64,000 nucleotides of DNA from Synchiropus splendidus (GCF_027744825.2 NC_071335.1:10765001-10829000); one strand, 5' to 3'; shown: positions 28,201-43,200, counted from the stretch's first letter. Numbers and translations are program-made. Notes: generated by a model from the letters alone, not told the origin.

Positions 28201-31200
28201 AAATGCATTGGGGAATTTAAATGACTGTGAAAGGCTGAGTCCCCATGGTGTTCATCAGGTTTTACTTCAGCAAGAGAAGGGATGTTATAGAGTTCAGGAC
28301 CAAGATTGTCAGGCAAATGATGCTTCACATTCACTGAACTCAAAATCTTTTTATCTGACAACCCAAAAACTGATGGATTTGGGGAAGTGTTTTGAAGCTG
28401 ACTCTGTACAAAGCTTATGACAGTAATGTCATTTTGTTTTTCTCTGGAGGCAGGATGCGATTTATTATCCATAGCACTCCTGAAACCTTCGATTTCAGCG
28501 CCTTTATACAATGGATCAAGGATACTGGTGATGAAGCAGCTTGGTGTGTGATCAGGTTTTAATTGAGTCATGTGTGTTTTCAAAACTGGGGACTCGTCAA
28601 TAGATGATGAAAAACTCTCGTGGTCTGAGGGCGAATATGAATCTGAAATGGAAAGAGACTCTGTTTTGTTGAAAGCATCAAGAAAAATTTCTGAAGAAGG
28701 AAAGAACAAAACATCATCACGGAAAAAAACCTCCGAATTCTGTGAATGCTCACGGATGAAGTCAACGGACTCCTCGTAATAGGAGTCAGAGGTGTCTATA
28801 TCAGAAGAAGTTGAAAACGATGATTCTGATCGTTCAGGGTACTGTAAGTAGTAGTCACAATGTCGATTCAATAAGTTTCCATGGTGAACGTCAGGACTAA
28901 TAATAGGATCAAAAGAACATGAGGATTCCGGAGAAGATGGCCGAAATTCTTCTAAGAAATCCTCAAGCGCCCTACAATCGGTTCCTTCAAGAGTGGAAGA
29001 AACAGATTCTGGTGACCAAGGCCTGCTGCCGAACAATACTTCAAGCTCCACGTCTGACAAGACAGAATGAGGAGACTCTGGTCTGGTTTCATCAAACAAG
29101 GTGTCAAGATGTAAATCGGTCCCTTCCCAATCTGAAAGACTCGACTGGGGTGTGAAAGATGTGGCCCTCGAAGACTCAACCTCACATATGATGTGGTCTG
29201 CTCTGAACTGAGGAACTGGAGAATCCGGAGACAGGGCCCTCAGTTCCTCTTCAGACACCACTGAATCAGGGGACTTTGGTCTGAGCTCGACCTTCGGAGA
29301 TAGAGAGTCGGGAAACTCTGGTGCGGTTTCATTGAAAAAGGTATCAAGATACAAATCGGTTCCTTCCCAATCTGAAAGACTCGATTGGGGTGTGAATGAT
29401 GTGGGCCTTGTCGATTCTTCCTCACAAACAATGTGGTCGACAGTGAATTGAGGAACAGGAGAATCAGGAGACAGAGCTCTATGTTCACTTTGAGCAGTAC
29501 ATGTATTTGAATCAGGAGACCTAGCTCCCACCTCTGCTTCCAACTGTCCTGTGGGTGAGGGTCGGCCATTGTCCGTCAAGCGTTGGGGAAGCTCTGAACA
29601 ATCTGTGTCAACTGACTTCATTTCAAACACATCTTCATTTGCTTTTTGTTGTGTTAGTCCACGGACGACATCTGCATACGTGAAGTTCTTGGAGACGAAG
29701 AAGGGTTTAGATTCAGTTCTGGGTTGGCAACTGCTCTCAACCAAATGTTCTGATGAAAGGGAATCTGGTGAATCGGGCCTGTTTTCATCAAAAAGAGTCC
29801 TCAGCCAACATTCTGTATCCTCACCATCTGACATGCTCAGTGTGGACTCTGGGCTCTGTGCAGAGTATTTTAAATAATAGTCACAATGTTGCTCTCCAGC
29901 CTTCAAATTTTGAACCTCTGGACAAGAGACGCCACCCACTGAACACAGGGATTCCGGAGAAGAGGGTCTAAAGTCTTCTAACCATTCCTTGAGCAATGAG
30001 GAGTCAAAATTGGAAGAAACAGATTCTGGTGACCAAGGCCTGCTGCAGAACAATACTTCAAGCTCCACGTCTGACAAGACAGAATGAGGAGACTCTGGTC
30101 TGGTTTCATCAAACAAGGTGTCAAGATGCAAATCGGTCCCTTCCCAATCTGAAATACTAGATTGGGGTGTGAATGATGTGGCCCTCGAAGACTCAACCTC
30201 ACATATGATGTGGTCTGCTCTGAACTGAGGAACTGGAGAATCCGGAGACAGGGCCCTCAGTTCCTCTTCAGAGACCACTGAATCAGGGGACTTTGGTCTG
30301 AGCTCGACCTTTAGAGATAGACACTCGGGAAACTCTGGTGCGGTATCACCGAAAAAGGTATCAAGATACAAATCGGTCCCTTCCCAATCTGAAATACTCG
30401 AATGGGGTGTGAATGATGTGGCCCTCGAAGACTCAACCTCACATATGATGTGGTCTGCTCTGAACTGAGGAACTGGAGAATCCGGAGACAGGGCCCTCAG
30501 TTCCTCTTCAGACACCACTGAATCAGGGGACATTGGTCTGAGCTCGACCTTTAGAGAGAGACACTCTGCAAACTCTGGTCCGGTCTCATTGAAAAAGGTA
30601 TCAAGATACAAATCGGTTCCTTCCCAATCTGAAAGACTCGATTGGGGTGTGAATGATGTGGGCCTTGTCGATTCTTCCTCACAAACAATGTGGTCGACAG
30701 TGAATTGAGGAACAGGAGAATCAGGAGACAGAGCCCTATTTCCACTTTGAGCAGTACATGTATTTGAATCAGGAGACCTAGCTCCCACCTCTGCTTCCAA
30801 CTGTCCTGTGGGTGAGGGTCGGCCATTGTCCGTCAAGCGTTGGGGACGCTCTGAACAAGCTGTGTCAACTGACTTCATTTCAAACACATCTTCATTTGCT
30901 TTTTGTTGTGTTAGTCCACGGACGACATCTGCATACGTGAAGTTCTTGGAGACGTACAAGGGTTTAGATTCAGATCTGGGTTGGCAACTGCTCTCAACCA
31001 AATGTTCTGATGAAAGGGAATCTGGTGAATCTGGCCTGTTTTCATCAAAAAGAGTCCTCAGCCAACATTCTGTGTCCTCACCATCTGACATGCTCAGTGT
31101 GGACTCTGGGCTCTGTGCAGAGTATTTTAAATAATAGTCACAATGTTGCTCTCCAGCCTTCAAATTTTGAACCTCTGGACAAGAGACGCCACCCACTGAA

Positions 31201-34200
31201 CACAGGGATTCCGGAGAAGAGGGTCTAAAGTCTTCTAACCATTCCTTGAGCAATGAGGAGTCAAAATTGGAAGAAACAGATTCTGGTGACCAAGGCCTGC
31301 TGCAGAACAATACTTCAAGCTCCACGTCTGACAAGACAGAATGAGGAGACTCTGGTCTGGTTTCATCAAACAAGGTGTCAAGATGCAAATCGGTCCCTTC
31401 CCAATCTGAAAGACTCGACTGGGGTGTGAATGATGTGGCCCTCGAAGACTCAACCTCACATATGATGTGGTCTGCTCTGAACTGAGGAACTGGAGAATCC
31501 GGAGACAGGGCCCTCAGTTCCTCTTCAGACACCACTGAATCAGGGGACTTTGGTCTGAGCTCGACCTTTAGAGATAGACACTCGGCAAACTCTGGTGCGG
31601 TATCACCGAAAAAGGTATCAAGATACAAATCGGTTCCTTCCCAATCTGAAATACTCGATTGGGGTGTGAATGATGTGGGCCTTGTCGATTCTTCCTCACA
31701 AACAATGTGGTTGACAGTGAATTGAGGAACAGGAGAATCAGGAGACAGAGCCCTATTTCCACTTTGAGCAGTACATGTATTTGAATCAGGAGACCTAGCT
31801 CCCACCTCTGCTTCCAACTGTCCTGTGGGTGAGGGTCGGCCATTGTCCGTCAAGCGTTGGGGACGCTCTGAACAAGCTGTGTCAACTGACTTCATTTCAA
31901 ACACATCTTCATTTGCTTTTGGTTGTGTATGACCACGGACAACATCTGCATATGTGAAGTTCTTGGACACGTACAAGGGTTTAGATTCAGATCTGGGTTG
32001 GCAACTGCTCTCAACCAAATGTTCTGATGAAAGGGAATCTGGTGAATCGGGCCTGTTTTCATCAAAAAGAGTCCTCAGCCAACATTCTGTGTCCTCACCA
32101 TCTGACATGCTCAGTGTGGACTCTGGGCTCTGTGCAGAGTATTTTAAATAATAGTCACAATGTTGCTCTCCAGCCTTCAAATTTTGAACCTCTGGACAAG
32201 AGACGCCACCCACTGAACACAGGGATTCCGGAGAAGAGGGTCTAAAGTCTTCTAACCATTCCTTGAGCAATGAGGAGTCAAAATTGGAAGAAACAGATTC
32301 TGGTGACCAAGGCCTGCTGCAGAACAATACTTCAAGCTCCACGTCTGACAAGACAGAATGAGGAGACTCTGGTCTGGTTTCATCAAACAAGGTGTCAAGA
32401 TGCAAATCGGTCCCTTCCCAATCTGAAAGACTCGACTGGGGTGTGAATGATGTGGCCCTCGAAGACTCAACCTCACATATGATGTGGTCTGCTCTGAACT
32501 GAGGAACTGGAGAATCCGGAGACAGGGCCCTCAGTTCCTCTTCAGACACCACTGAATCAGGGGACTTTGGTCTGAGCTCGACCTTTAGAGATAGACACTC
32601 GGCAAACTCTGGTGCGGTATCACCGAAAAAGGTATCAAGATACAAATCGGTTCCTTCCCAATCTGAAATACTCGATTGGGGTGTGAATGATGTGGGCCTT
32701 GTCGATTCTTCCTCACAAACAATGTGGTTGACAGTGAATTGAGGAACAGGAGAATCAGGAGACAGAGCCCTATTTCCACTTTGAGCAGTACATGTATTTG
32801 AATCAGGAGACCTAGCTCCCACCTCTGCTTCCAACTGTCCTGTGGGTGAGGGTCGGCCATTGTCCGTCAAGCGTTGGGGAAGCTCTGAACAATCTGTGTC
32901 AACTGACTTCATTTCAAACACATCTTCATTTGCTTTTGGTTGTGTATGACCACGGACAACATCTGCATATGTGAAGTTCTTGGACACGTACAAGGGTTTA
33001 GATTCAGATCTGGGTTGGCAACTGCTCTCAACCAAATGTTCTGATGAAAGGGAATCTGGTGAATCGGGCCTGTTTTCATCAAAAAGAGTCCTCAGCCAAC
33101 ATTCTGTATCCTCAACATCTGACATGCTCAGTGTGGATTCTGGTCTCTGTGCAGAGTATTTTAAATAATAGTCACAATGTTGCTCTCCAGCCTTCAAATT
33201 TTGAACCTCTGGACAAGAGACGCCACCCACTGAACACAGGGATTCCGGAGAAGAGGGTCTAAAGTCTTCTAACCATTCCTTGAGCAATGAGGAGTCAAAA
33301 TTGGAAGAAACAGATTCTGGTGACCAAGGCCTGCAGCAGAACAATACTTCAAGGTCCACGTCTGACAAGACAGAATGAGGAGACTCTGGTCTGGTTTCAT
33401 CAAACAAGGTGTCAAGATGCAAATCGGTTCCTTCCCAATCTGAAATACTAGATTGGGGTGTGAATGATGTGGCCCTCGAAGACTCAACCTCACATATGAT
33501 GTGGTCTGCTCTGAACTGAGGAACTGGAGAATCCGGAGACAGGGCCCTTAGTTCCTCTTCAGAGACCACTGAATCAGGGGACATTGGTCTGAGCTCGGCC
33601 TTTAGAGATAGACACTCGGGAAACTCTGGTGCGGTATCACCGAAAAAGGTATCAAGATACAAATCGGTTCCTTCCCAATCTGAAAGACTCGATTGGGGTG
33701 TGAATGATGTGGGCCTTGTCGATTCTTCCTCACAAACAATGTGGTCGACAGTGAATAGAGGAACAGGAGAATCAGGAGACAGAGCCCTATGTTCACTTTG
33801 AGCAGTACAAGGATACGAATCAGGAGACCTAGCTCCCACCTCTGCCTCCAACTGTCCTGTGGGTGAGGGTCGGCCATTGTCCGTCAAGCGTTGGGGAAGC
33901 TCTGAACAATCTGTGACAACTGACTTCATTTCAAACACATCTTCATTTGCTTTTTGTTGTGTAAGTCCACGGACGACATCTGCATATGTGAAGTCCTTGG
34001 ACACGTACAAGGGTTTAGATTCAGTTCTGGGTTGGCAACTGCTCTCAACCAAATGTTCTGATGAAAGGGAATCTGGTGAATCGGGCCTGTTTTCATCAAA
34101 AAGAGTCCTCAGCCAACATTCTGTGTCCTCACCATCTGACATGCTCAGTGTGGATTCTGGTCTCTGTGCAGAGTATTTTAAATAATAGTCACAATGTTGC

Positions 34201-37200
34201 TCTCCAGCCTTCAAATTTTGAACCTCTGGACAAGAGACGCCACCCACTGAACACAGGGATTCCGGAGAAGAGGGTCTAAAGTCTTCTAACCATTCCTTGA
34301 GCAATGAGGAGTCAAAATTGGAAGAAACAGATTCTGGTGACCAAGGCCTGCAGCAGAACAATACTTCAAGGTCCACGTCTGACAAGTCAGAATGAGGAGA
34401 CTCTGGTCTGGTTTCATCAAACAAGGTGTCAAGATGCAAATCGGTCCCTTCCCAATCTGAAATACTAGATTGGGGTGTGAATGATGTGGCCCTCGAAGAC
34501 TCAACCTCACATATGATGTGGTCTGCTCTGTACTGAGGAACTGGAGAATCCGGAGACAGGGCCCTCAGTTCCTCTTCAGACACCACTGAATCAGGGGACT
34601 TTGGTCTGAGCTCGACCTTTAGAGATAGACACTCGGCAAACTCTGGTGCGGTATCACCGAAAAAGGTATCAAGATACAAATCGGTTCCTTCCCAATCTGA
34701 AATACTCGATTGGGGTGTGAATGATGTGGGCCTTGTCGATTCTTCCTCACAAACAATGTGGTTGACAGTGAATTGAGGAACAGGAGAATCAGGAGACAGA
34801 GCCCTATTTCCACTTTGAGCAGTACATGTATTTGAATCAGGAGACCTAGCTCCCACCTCTGCTTCCAACTGTCCTGTGGGTGAGGGTCGGCCATTGTCCG
34901 TCAAGCGTTGGGGAAGCTCTGAACAATCTGTGTCAACTGACTTCATTTCAAACACATCTTCATTTGCTTTTTGTTGTGTAAGTCCACGGACGACATCTGC
35001 ATATGTGAAGTTCTTGGACACGTACAAGGGTTTAGATTCAGATCTGGGTTGGCAACTGCTCTCAACCAAATGTTCTGATGAAAGGGAATCTAGTGAATCG
35101 GGCCTGTTTTCATCAAAAAGAGTCCTCAGCCAACATTCTGTGTCCTCACCATCTGACATGCTCAGTGTGGACTCTGGTCTCTGTGCAGAGTATTTTAAAT
35201 AATAGTCACAATGTTGCTCTCCAGCCTTCAAATTTTGAACCTCTGGACAAGAGACGCCACCCACTGAACACAGGGATTCCGGAGAAGAGGGTCTAAAGTC
35301 TTCTAACCATTCCTTGAGCAATGAGGAGTCAAAATTGGAAGAAACAGATTCTGGTGACCAAGGCCTGCAGCAGAACAATACTTCAAGGTCCACGTCTGAC
35401 AAGACAGAATGAGGAGACTCTGGTCTGGTTTCATCAAACAAGGTGTCAAGATGCAAATCGGTCCCTTCCCAATCTGAAAGACTCGACTGGGGTGTGAATG
35501 ATGTGGCCCTCGAAGACTCAACCTCACATATGATGTGGTCTGCTCTGAACTGAGGAACTGGAGAATCCGGAGACAGGGCCCTCAGTTCCTCTTCAGAGAC
35601 CACTGAATCAGGGGACTTTGGTCTGAGCTCGACCTTTAGAGATAGACACTCGGCAAACTCTGGTGCGGTATCACCGAAAAAGGTATCAAGATACAAATCG
35701 GTTCCTTCCCAATCTGAAATACTCGATTGGGGTGTGAATGATGTGGGCCTTGTCGATTCTTCCTCACAAACAATGTGGTTGACAGTGAATTGAGGAACAG
35801 GAGAATCAGGAGACAGAGCCCTATTTCCACTTTGAGCAGTACATGTATTTGAATCAGGAGACCTAGCTCCCACCTCTGCTTCCAACTGTCCTGTGGGTGA
35901 GGGTCGGCCATTGTCCGTCAAGCGTTGGGGAAGCTCTGAACAATCTGTGTCAACTGACTTCATTTCAAACACATCTTCATTTGCTTTTGGTTGTGTATGA
36001 CCACGGACAACATCTGCATATGTGAAGTTCTTGGACACGTACAAGGGTTTAGATTCAGATGTGGGTTGGCAACTGCTCTCAACCAAATGTTCTGATGAAA
36101 GGGAATCTGGTGAATCGGGCCTGTTTTCATCAAAAAGAGTCCTCAGCCAACATTCTGTATCCTCAACATCTGACATGCTCAGTGTGGATTCTGGTCTCTG
36201 TGCAGAGTATTTTAAATAATAGTCACAATGTTGCTCTCCAGCCTTCAAATTTTGAACCTCTGGACAAGAGACGCCACCCACTGAACACAGGGATTCCGGA
36301 GAAGAGGGTCTAAAGTCTTCTAACCATTCCTTGAGCAATGAGGAGTCAAAATTGGAAGAAACAGATTCTGGTGACCAAGGCCTGCAGCAGAACAATACTT
36401 CAAGGTCCACGTCTGACAAGACAGAATGAGGAGACTCTGGTCTGGTTTCATCAAACAAGGTGTCAAGATGCAAATCGGTTCCTTCCCAATCTGAAATACT
36501 AGATTGGGGTGTGAATGATGTGGCCCTCGAAGACTCAACCTCACATATGATGTGGTCTGCTCTGAACTGAGGAACTGGAGAATCCGGAGACAGGGCCCTT
36601 AGTTCCTCTTCAGAGACCACTGAATCAGGGGACATTGGTCTGAGCTCGGCCTTTAGAGATAGACACTCGGGAAACTCTGGTGCGGTATCACCGAAAAAGG
36701 TATCAAGATACAAATCGGTTCCTTCCCAATCTGAAAGACTCGATTGGGGTGTGAATGATGTGGGCCTTGTCGATTCTTCCTCACAAACAATGTGGTCGAC
36801 AGTGAATAGAGGAACAGGAGAATCAGGAGACAGAGCCCTATGTTCACTTTGAGCAGTACAAGGATACGAATCAGGAGACCTAGCTCCCACCTCTGCCTCC
36901 AACTGTCCTGTGGGTGAGGGTCGGCCATTGTCCGTCAAGCGTTGGGGAAGCTCTGAACAATCTGTGACAACTGACTTCATTTCAAACACATCTTCATTTG
37001 CTTTTTGTTGTGTAAGTCCACGGACGACATCTGCATATGTGAAGTCCTTGGACACGTACAAGGGTTTAGATTCAGTTCTGGGTTGGCAACTGCTCTCAAC
37101 CAAATGTTCTGATGAAAGGGAATCTGGTGAATCGGGCCTGTTTTCATCAAAAAGAGTCCTCAGCCAACATTCTGTGTCCTCACCATCTGACATGCTCAGT

Positions 37201-40200
37201 GTGGATTCTGGTCTCTGTGCAGAGTATTTTAAATAATAGTCACAATGTTGCTCTCCAGCCTTCAAATTTTGAATGTTTGGACAAGAGACGTCACCTACTG
37301 AACACAGGGATTCCGGAGAAGAGGGTCTAAAGTCTTCTAACCATTCCTTGAGCAATGAGGAGTCAAAATTGGAAGAAACAGATTCTGGTGACCAAGGCCT
37401 GCTGCAGAACAATACTTCAAGCTCCACGTCTGACAAGACAGAATGAGGAGACTCTGGTCTGGTTTCATCAAACAAGGTGTCAAGATGCAAATCGGTCCCT
37501 TCCCAATCTGAAATACTAGATTGGGGTGTGAATGATGTGGCCCTCGAAGACTCAACCTCACATATGATGTGGTCTGCTCTGAACTGAGGAACTGGAGAAT
37601 CCGGAGACAGGGCCCTCAGTTCCTCTTCAGAGACCACTGAATCAGGGGACTTTGGTCTGAGCTCGACCTTTAGAGATAGACACTCGGGAAACTCTGGTGC
37701 GGTATCACCGAAAAAGGTATCAAGATACAAATCGGTCCCTTCCCAATCTGAAATACTCGAATGGGGTGTGAATGATGTGGCCCTCGAAGACTCAACCTCA
37801 CATATGATGTGGTCTGCTCTGTACTGAGGAACTGGAGAATCCGGAGACAGGGCCCTCAGTTCCTCTTCAGACACCACTGAATCAGGGGACTTTGGTCTGA
37901 GCTCGACCTTTAGAGATAGACACTCGGCAAACTCTGGTGCGGTATCACCGAAAAAGGTATCAAGATACAAATCGGTTCCTTCCCAATCTGAAATACTCGA
38001 TTGGGGTGTGAATGATGTGGGCCTTGTCGATTCTTCCTCACAAACAATGTGGTTGACAGTGAATTGAGGAACAGGAGAATCAGGAGACAGAGCCCTATTT
38101 CCACTTTGAGCAGTACATGTATTTGAATCAGGAGACCTAGCTCCCACCTCTGCTTCCAACTGTCCTGTGGGTGAGGGTCGGCCATTGTCCGTCAAGCGTT
38201 GGGGACGCTCTGAACAAGCTGTGTCAACTGACTTCATTTCAAACACATCTTCATTTGCTTTTGGTTGTGTATGACCACGGACAACATCTGCATATGTGAA
38301 GTTCTTGGACACGTACAAGGGTTTAGATTCAGATCTGGGTTGGCAACTGCTCTCAACCAAATGTTCTGATGAAAGGGAATCTGGTGAATCGGGCCTGTTT
38401 TCATCAAAAAGAGTCCTCAGCCAACATTCTGTGTCCTCACCATCTGACATGCTCAGTGTGGACTCTGGGCTCTGTGCAGAGTATTTTAAATAATAGTCAC
38501 AATGTTGCTCTCCAGCCTTCAAATTTTGAACCTCTGGACAAGAGACGCCACCCACTGAACACAGGGATTCCGGAGAAGAGGGTCTAAAGTCTTCTAACCA
38601 TTCCTTGAGCAATGAGGAGTCAAAATTGGAAGAAACAGATTCTGGTGACCAAGGCCTGCTGCAGAACAATACTTCAAGCTCCACGTCTGACAAGACAGAA
38701 TGAGGAGACTCTGGTCTGGTTTCATCAAACAAGGTGTCAAGATGCAAATCGGTCCCTTCCCAATCTGAAAGACTCGACTGGGGTGTGAATGATGTGGCCC
38801 TCGAAGACTCAACCTCACATATGATGTGGTCTGCTCTGAACTGAGGAACTGGAGAATCCGGAGACAGGGCCCTCAGTTCCTCTTCAGACACCACTGAATC
38901 AGGGGACTTTGGTCTGAGCTCGACCTTTAGAGATAGACACTCGGCAAACTCTGGTGCGGTATCACCGAAAAAGGTATCAAGATACAAATCGGTTCCTTCC
39001 CAATCTGAAATACTCGATTGGGGTGTGAATGATGTGGGCCTTGTCGATTCTTCCTCACAAACAATGTGGTTGACAGTGAATTGAGGAACAGGAGAATCAG
39101 GAGACAGAGCCCTATTTCCACTTTGAGCAGTACATGTATTTGAATCAGGAGACCTAGCTCCCACCTCTGCTTCCAACTGTCCTGTGGGTGAGGGTCGGCC
39201 ATTGTCCGTCAAGCGTTGGGGAAGCTCTGAACAATCTGTGTCAACTGACTTCATTTCAAACACATCTTCATTTGCTTTTGGTTGTGTATGACCACGGACA
39301 ACATCTGCATATGTGAAGTTCTTGGACACGTACAAGGGTTTAGATTCAGATCTGGGTTGGCAACTGCTCTCAACCAAATGTTCTGATGAAAGGGAATCTG
39401 GTGAATCGGGCCTGTTTTCATCAAAAAGAGTCCTCAGCCAACATTCTGTATCCTCAACATCTGACATGCTCAGTGTGGATTCTGGTCTCTGTGCAGAGTA
39501 TTTTAAATAATAGTCACAATGTTGCTCTCCAGCCTTCAAATTTTGAACCTCTGGACAAGAGACGCCACCCACTGAACACAGGGATTCCGGAGAAGAGGGT
39601 CTAAAGTCTTCTAACCATTCCTTGAGCAATGAGGAGTCAAAATTGGAAGAAACAGATTCTGGTGACCAAGGCCTGCAGCAGAACAATACTTCAAGGTCCA
39701 CGTCTGACAAGACAGAATGAGGAGACTCTGGTCTGGTTTCATCAAACAAGGTGTCAAGATGCAAATCGGTTCCTTCCCAATCTGAAATACTAGATTGGGG
39801 TGTGAATGATGTGGCCCTCGAAGACTCAACCTCACATATGATGTGGTCTGCTCTGAACTGAGGAACTGGAGAATCCGGAGACAGGGCCCTCAGTTCCTCT
39901 TCAGAGACCACTGAATCAGGGGACATTGGTCTGAGCTCGGCCTTTAGAGATAGACACTCGGGAAACTCTGGTGCGGTATCACCGAAAAAGGTATCAAGAT
40001 ATAAATCGGTTCCTTCCCAATCTGAAAGACTCGATTGGGGTGTGAATGATGTGGGCCTTGTCGATTCTTCCTCACAAACAATGTGGTCGACAGTGAATAG
40101 AGGAACAGGAGAATCAGGAGACAGAGCCCTATGTTCACTTTGAGCAGTACAAGGATACGAATCAGGAGACCTAGCTCCCACCTCTGCCTCCAACTGTCCT

Positions 40201-43200
40201 GTGGGTGAGGGTCGGCCATTGTCCGTCAAGCGTTGGGGAAGCTCTGAACAATCTGTGACAACTGACTTCATTTCAAACACATCTTCATTTGCTTTTTGTT
40301 GTGTAAGTCCACGGACGACATCTGCATATGTGAAGTCCTTGGACACGTACAAGGGTTTAGATTCAGTTCTGGGTTGGCAACTGCTCTCAACCAAATGTTC
40401 TGATGAAAGGGAATCTGGTGAATCGGGCCTGTTTTCATCAAAAAGAGTCCTCAGCCAACATTCTGTGTCCTCACCATCTGACATGCTCAGTGTGGATTCT
40501 GGTCTCTGTGCAGAGTATTTTAAATAATAGTCACAATGTTGCTCTCCAGCCTTCAAATTTTGAATGTTTGGACAAGAGACGTCACCTACTGAACACAGGG
40601 ATTCCGGAGAAGAGGGTCTAAAGTCTTCTAACCATTCCTTGAGCAATGAGGAGTCAAAATTGGAAGAAACAGATTCTGGTGACCAAGGCCTGCTGCAGAT
40701 CAAAACTTCAAGGTCCACGTCTGACAAGACAGAATGAGGAGACTCTGGCCTGGTTTCATCAAACAAGGTGTCAAGATGCAAATCGGTTCCTTCCCAATCT
40801 GAAAGACTCGACTGGGGTGTGAATGATGTGGCCCTCGAAGACTCAACCTCACATATGATGTGGTCTGCTCTGAACTGAGGAACTGGAGAATCCGGAGACA
40901 GGGCCCTCAGTTCCTCTTCAGACACCACTGAATCAGGGGACATTGGTCTGAGCTCGACCTTTAGAGATAGACACTCGGGAAACTCTGGTGCGGTTTCATT
41001 GAAAAAGGTATCAAGATACAAATCGGTTCCTTCCCAATCTGAAATACTCGATTGGGGTGTGAATGATGTGGGCCTTGTCGATTCTTCCTCACAAACAATG
41101 TGGTCGACAGTGAATAGAGGAACAGGAGAATCAGGAGACAGAGCCCTATTTCCACTTTGAGCAGTACATGTATTTGAATCAGGAGACCTAGCTCCCACCT
41201 CTGCTTCCAACTGTCCTGTGGGTGAGGGTCGGCCATTGTCCGTCAAGCGTTGGGGAAGCTCTGAACAATCTGTGACAACTGACTTCATTTCAAACACATC
41301 TTCATTTGCTCTTTGTGGTATAAGTCCACGGACGACATCTGCATTTGTGAAGTTCTTGGAGACGTAGAAGGGTTTAGATTCAGTTCTGGGTTGGCAACTG
41401 CTCTCAACCAAATGTTCTGATGAAAGGGAATCTGGTGAATCGGGCCTGTTTTCATCAAAAAGAGTCCTCAGCCAACATTCTGGATCCTCACCATCTGACA
41501 TGCTCAGTGTGGATTCTGGTCTCTGTGCAGAGTATTTTAAATAATAGTCACAATGTAGAACTCCAGCCTTCAAATTTTGAATCTCTGGACAAGAGACGCC
41601 ACCCACTGAACACAGGGATTCCGGAGAAGAGGGTCTAAAGTCTTCTAACCATTCCTTGAGCAATGAGGAGTCAAAATTGGAAGAAACAGATTCTGGTGAC
41701 CAAGGCCTGCAGCAGAACAATACTTCAAGCTCCACGTCTGACAAGACAGAATGAGGAGACTCTGGTCTGGTTTCATCAAACAAGGCGTCAAGATGCAAAT
41801 CGGTCCCTTCCCAATCTGAAAGACTCGACTGGGGTGTGAATGATGTGGCCCTCGAAGACTCAACCTCACATATGATGTGGTCTGCTCTGAACTGAGGAAC
41901 TGGAGAATCCGGAGACAGGGCCCTCAGTTCCTCTTCAGAGACCACTGAATCAGGAGACTTTGGTCTGAGCTCGACCTTTCGAGAGAAACACTCTGCAAAC
42001 TCGGGTCCGGTCTCATTGAAAAAGGTATCAAGATACAAATCGGTTCCTTCCCAATCTGAAAGACTCGATTGGGGTGTGAATGATGTGGGCCTTGTCGATT
42101 CTTCCTCACAAACAATGTGGTCGACAGTGAATTGAGGAACAGGAGAATCAGGAGACAGAGCTCTATGTTCACTTTGAGCAGTACATGTATTTGAATCAGG
42201 AGACCTAGCTCCCACCTCTGCTTCCAACTGTCCGGTGGGTGAGGGTCGGCCATTGTCCGTCCAGCGTTGGGGAAGCTCTGAACAAGCTGTGTCAACTGAC
42301 TTCATTTCAAACACATCTTCATTTGCTTTTTGTTGTGTTAGTCCACGGACGACATCTGCATACGTGAAGTTCTTGGAGACGTACAAGGGTTTAGATTCAG
42401 ATCTGGGTTGGCAACTGCTCTCAACCAAATGTTGTGATGAAAGGGAATCTGGTGAATCGGGCCTGTTTTCATCAAAAAGAGTCCTCAGCCAACATTCTGT
42501 GTCCTCACCATCTGACATGCTCAGTCTGGACTCTGTGCTCTGTGCAGAGTATTTTAAATAATAGTCACAATGTTGCTCTCCAGCCTTCAAATTTTGAACC
42601 TCTGGACAAGAGACGTCACCCACTGAACACAGGGATTCCGGAGAAGAGGGTCTAAAGTCTTCTAACCATTCCTTGAGCAATGAGGAGTCAAAATTGGAAG
42701 AAACAGATTCTGGTGACCAAGGCCTGCAGCAGAACAATACTTCAAGCTCCACGTCTGACAAGACAGAATGAGGAGACTCTGGTCTGGTTTCATCAAACAA
42801 GGTGTCAAGATGCAAATCGGTCCCTTCCCAATCTGAAAGACTCGACTGGGGTGTGAATGATGTGGCCCTCGAAGACTCAACCTCACATATGATGTGGTCT
42901 GCTCTGTACTGAGGAACTGGAGAATCCGGAGACAGGGCCCTCAGTTCCTCTTCAGACACCACTGAATCAGGAGACTTTGGTCTGAGCTCGACCTTTAGAG
43001 AGAGACACTCGGCAAACTCTGGTGCGGTATCACCGAAAAAGGTATCAAGATACAAATCGGTTCCTTCCCAATCTGAAATACTCGATTGGGGTGTGAATGA
43101 TGTGGGCCTTGTCGATTCTTCCTCACAAACAATGTGGTTGACAGTGAATTGAGGAACAGGAGAATCAGGAGACAGAGCTCTATGTTCACTTTGAGCAGTA

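Noticed and set aside
27698..28420. 240-codon plus-strand ORF
   Set aside because: It is antisense to the unique C-terminal part of giant exon 2 and extends past its stop only by chance. There is no family similarity and no splice logic.
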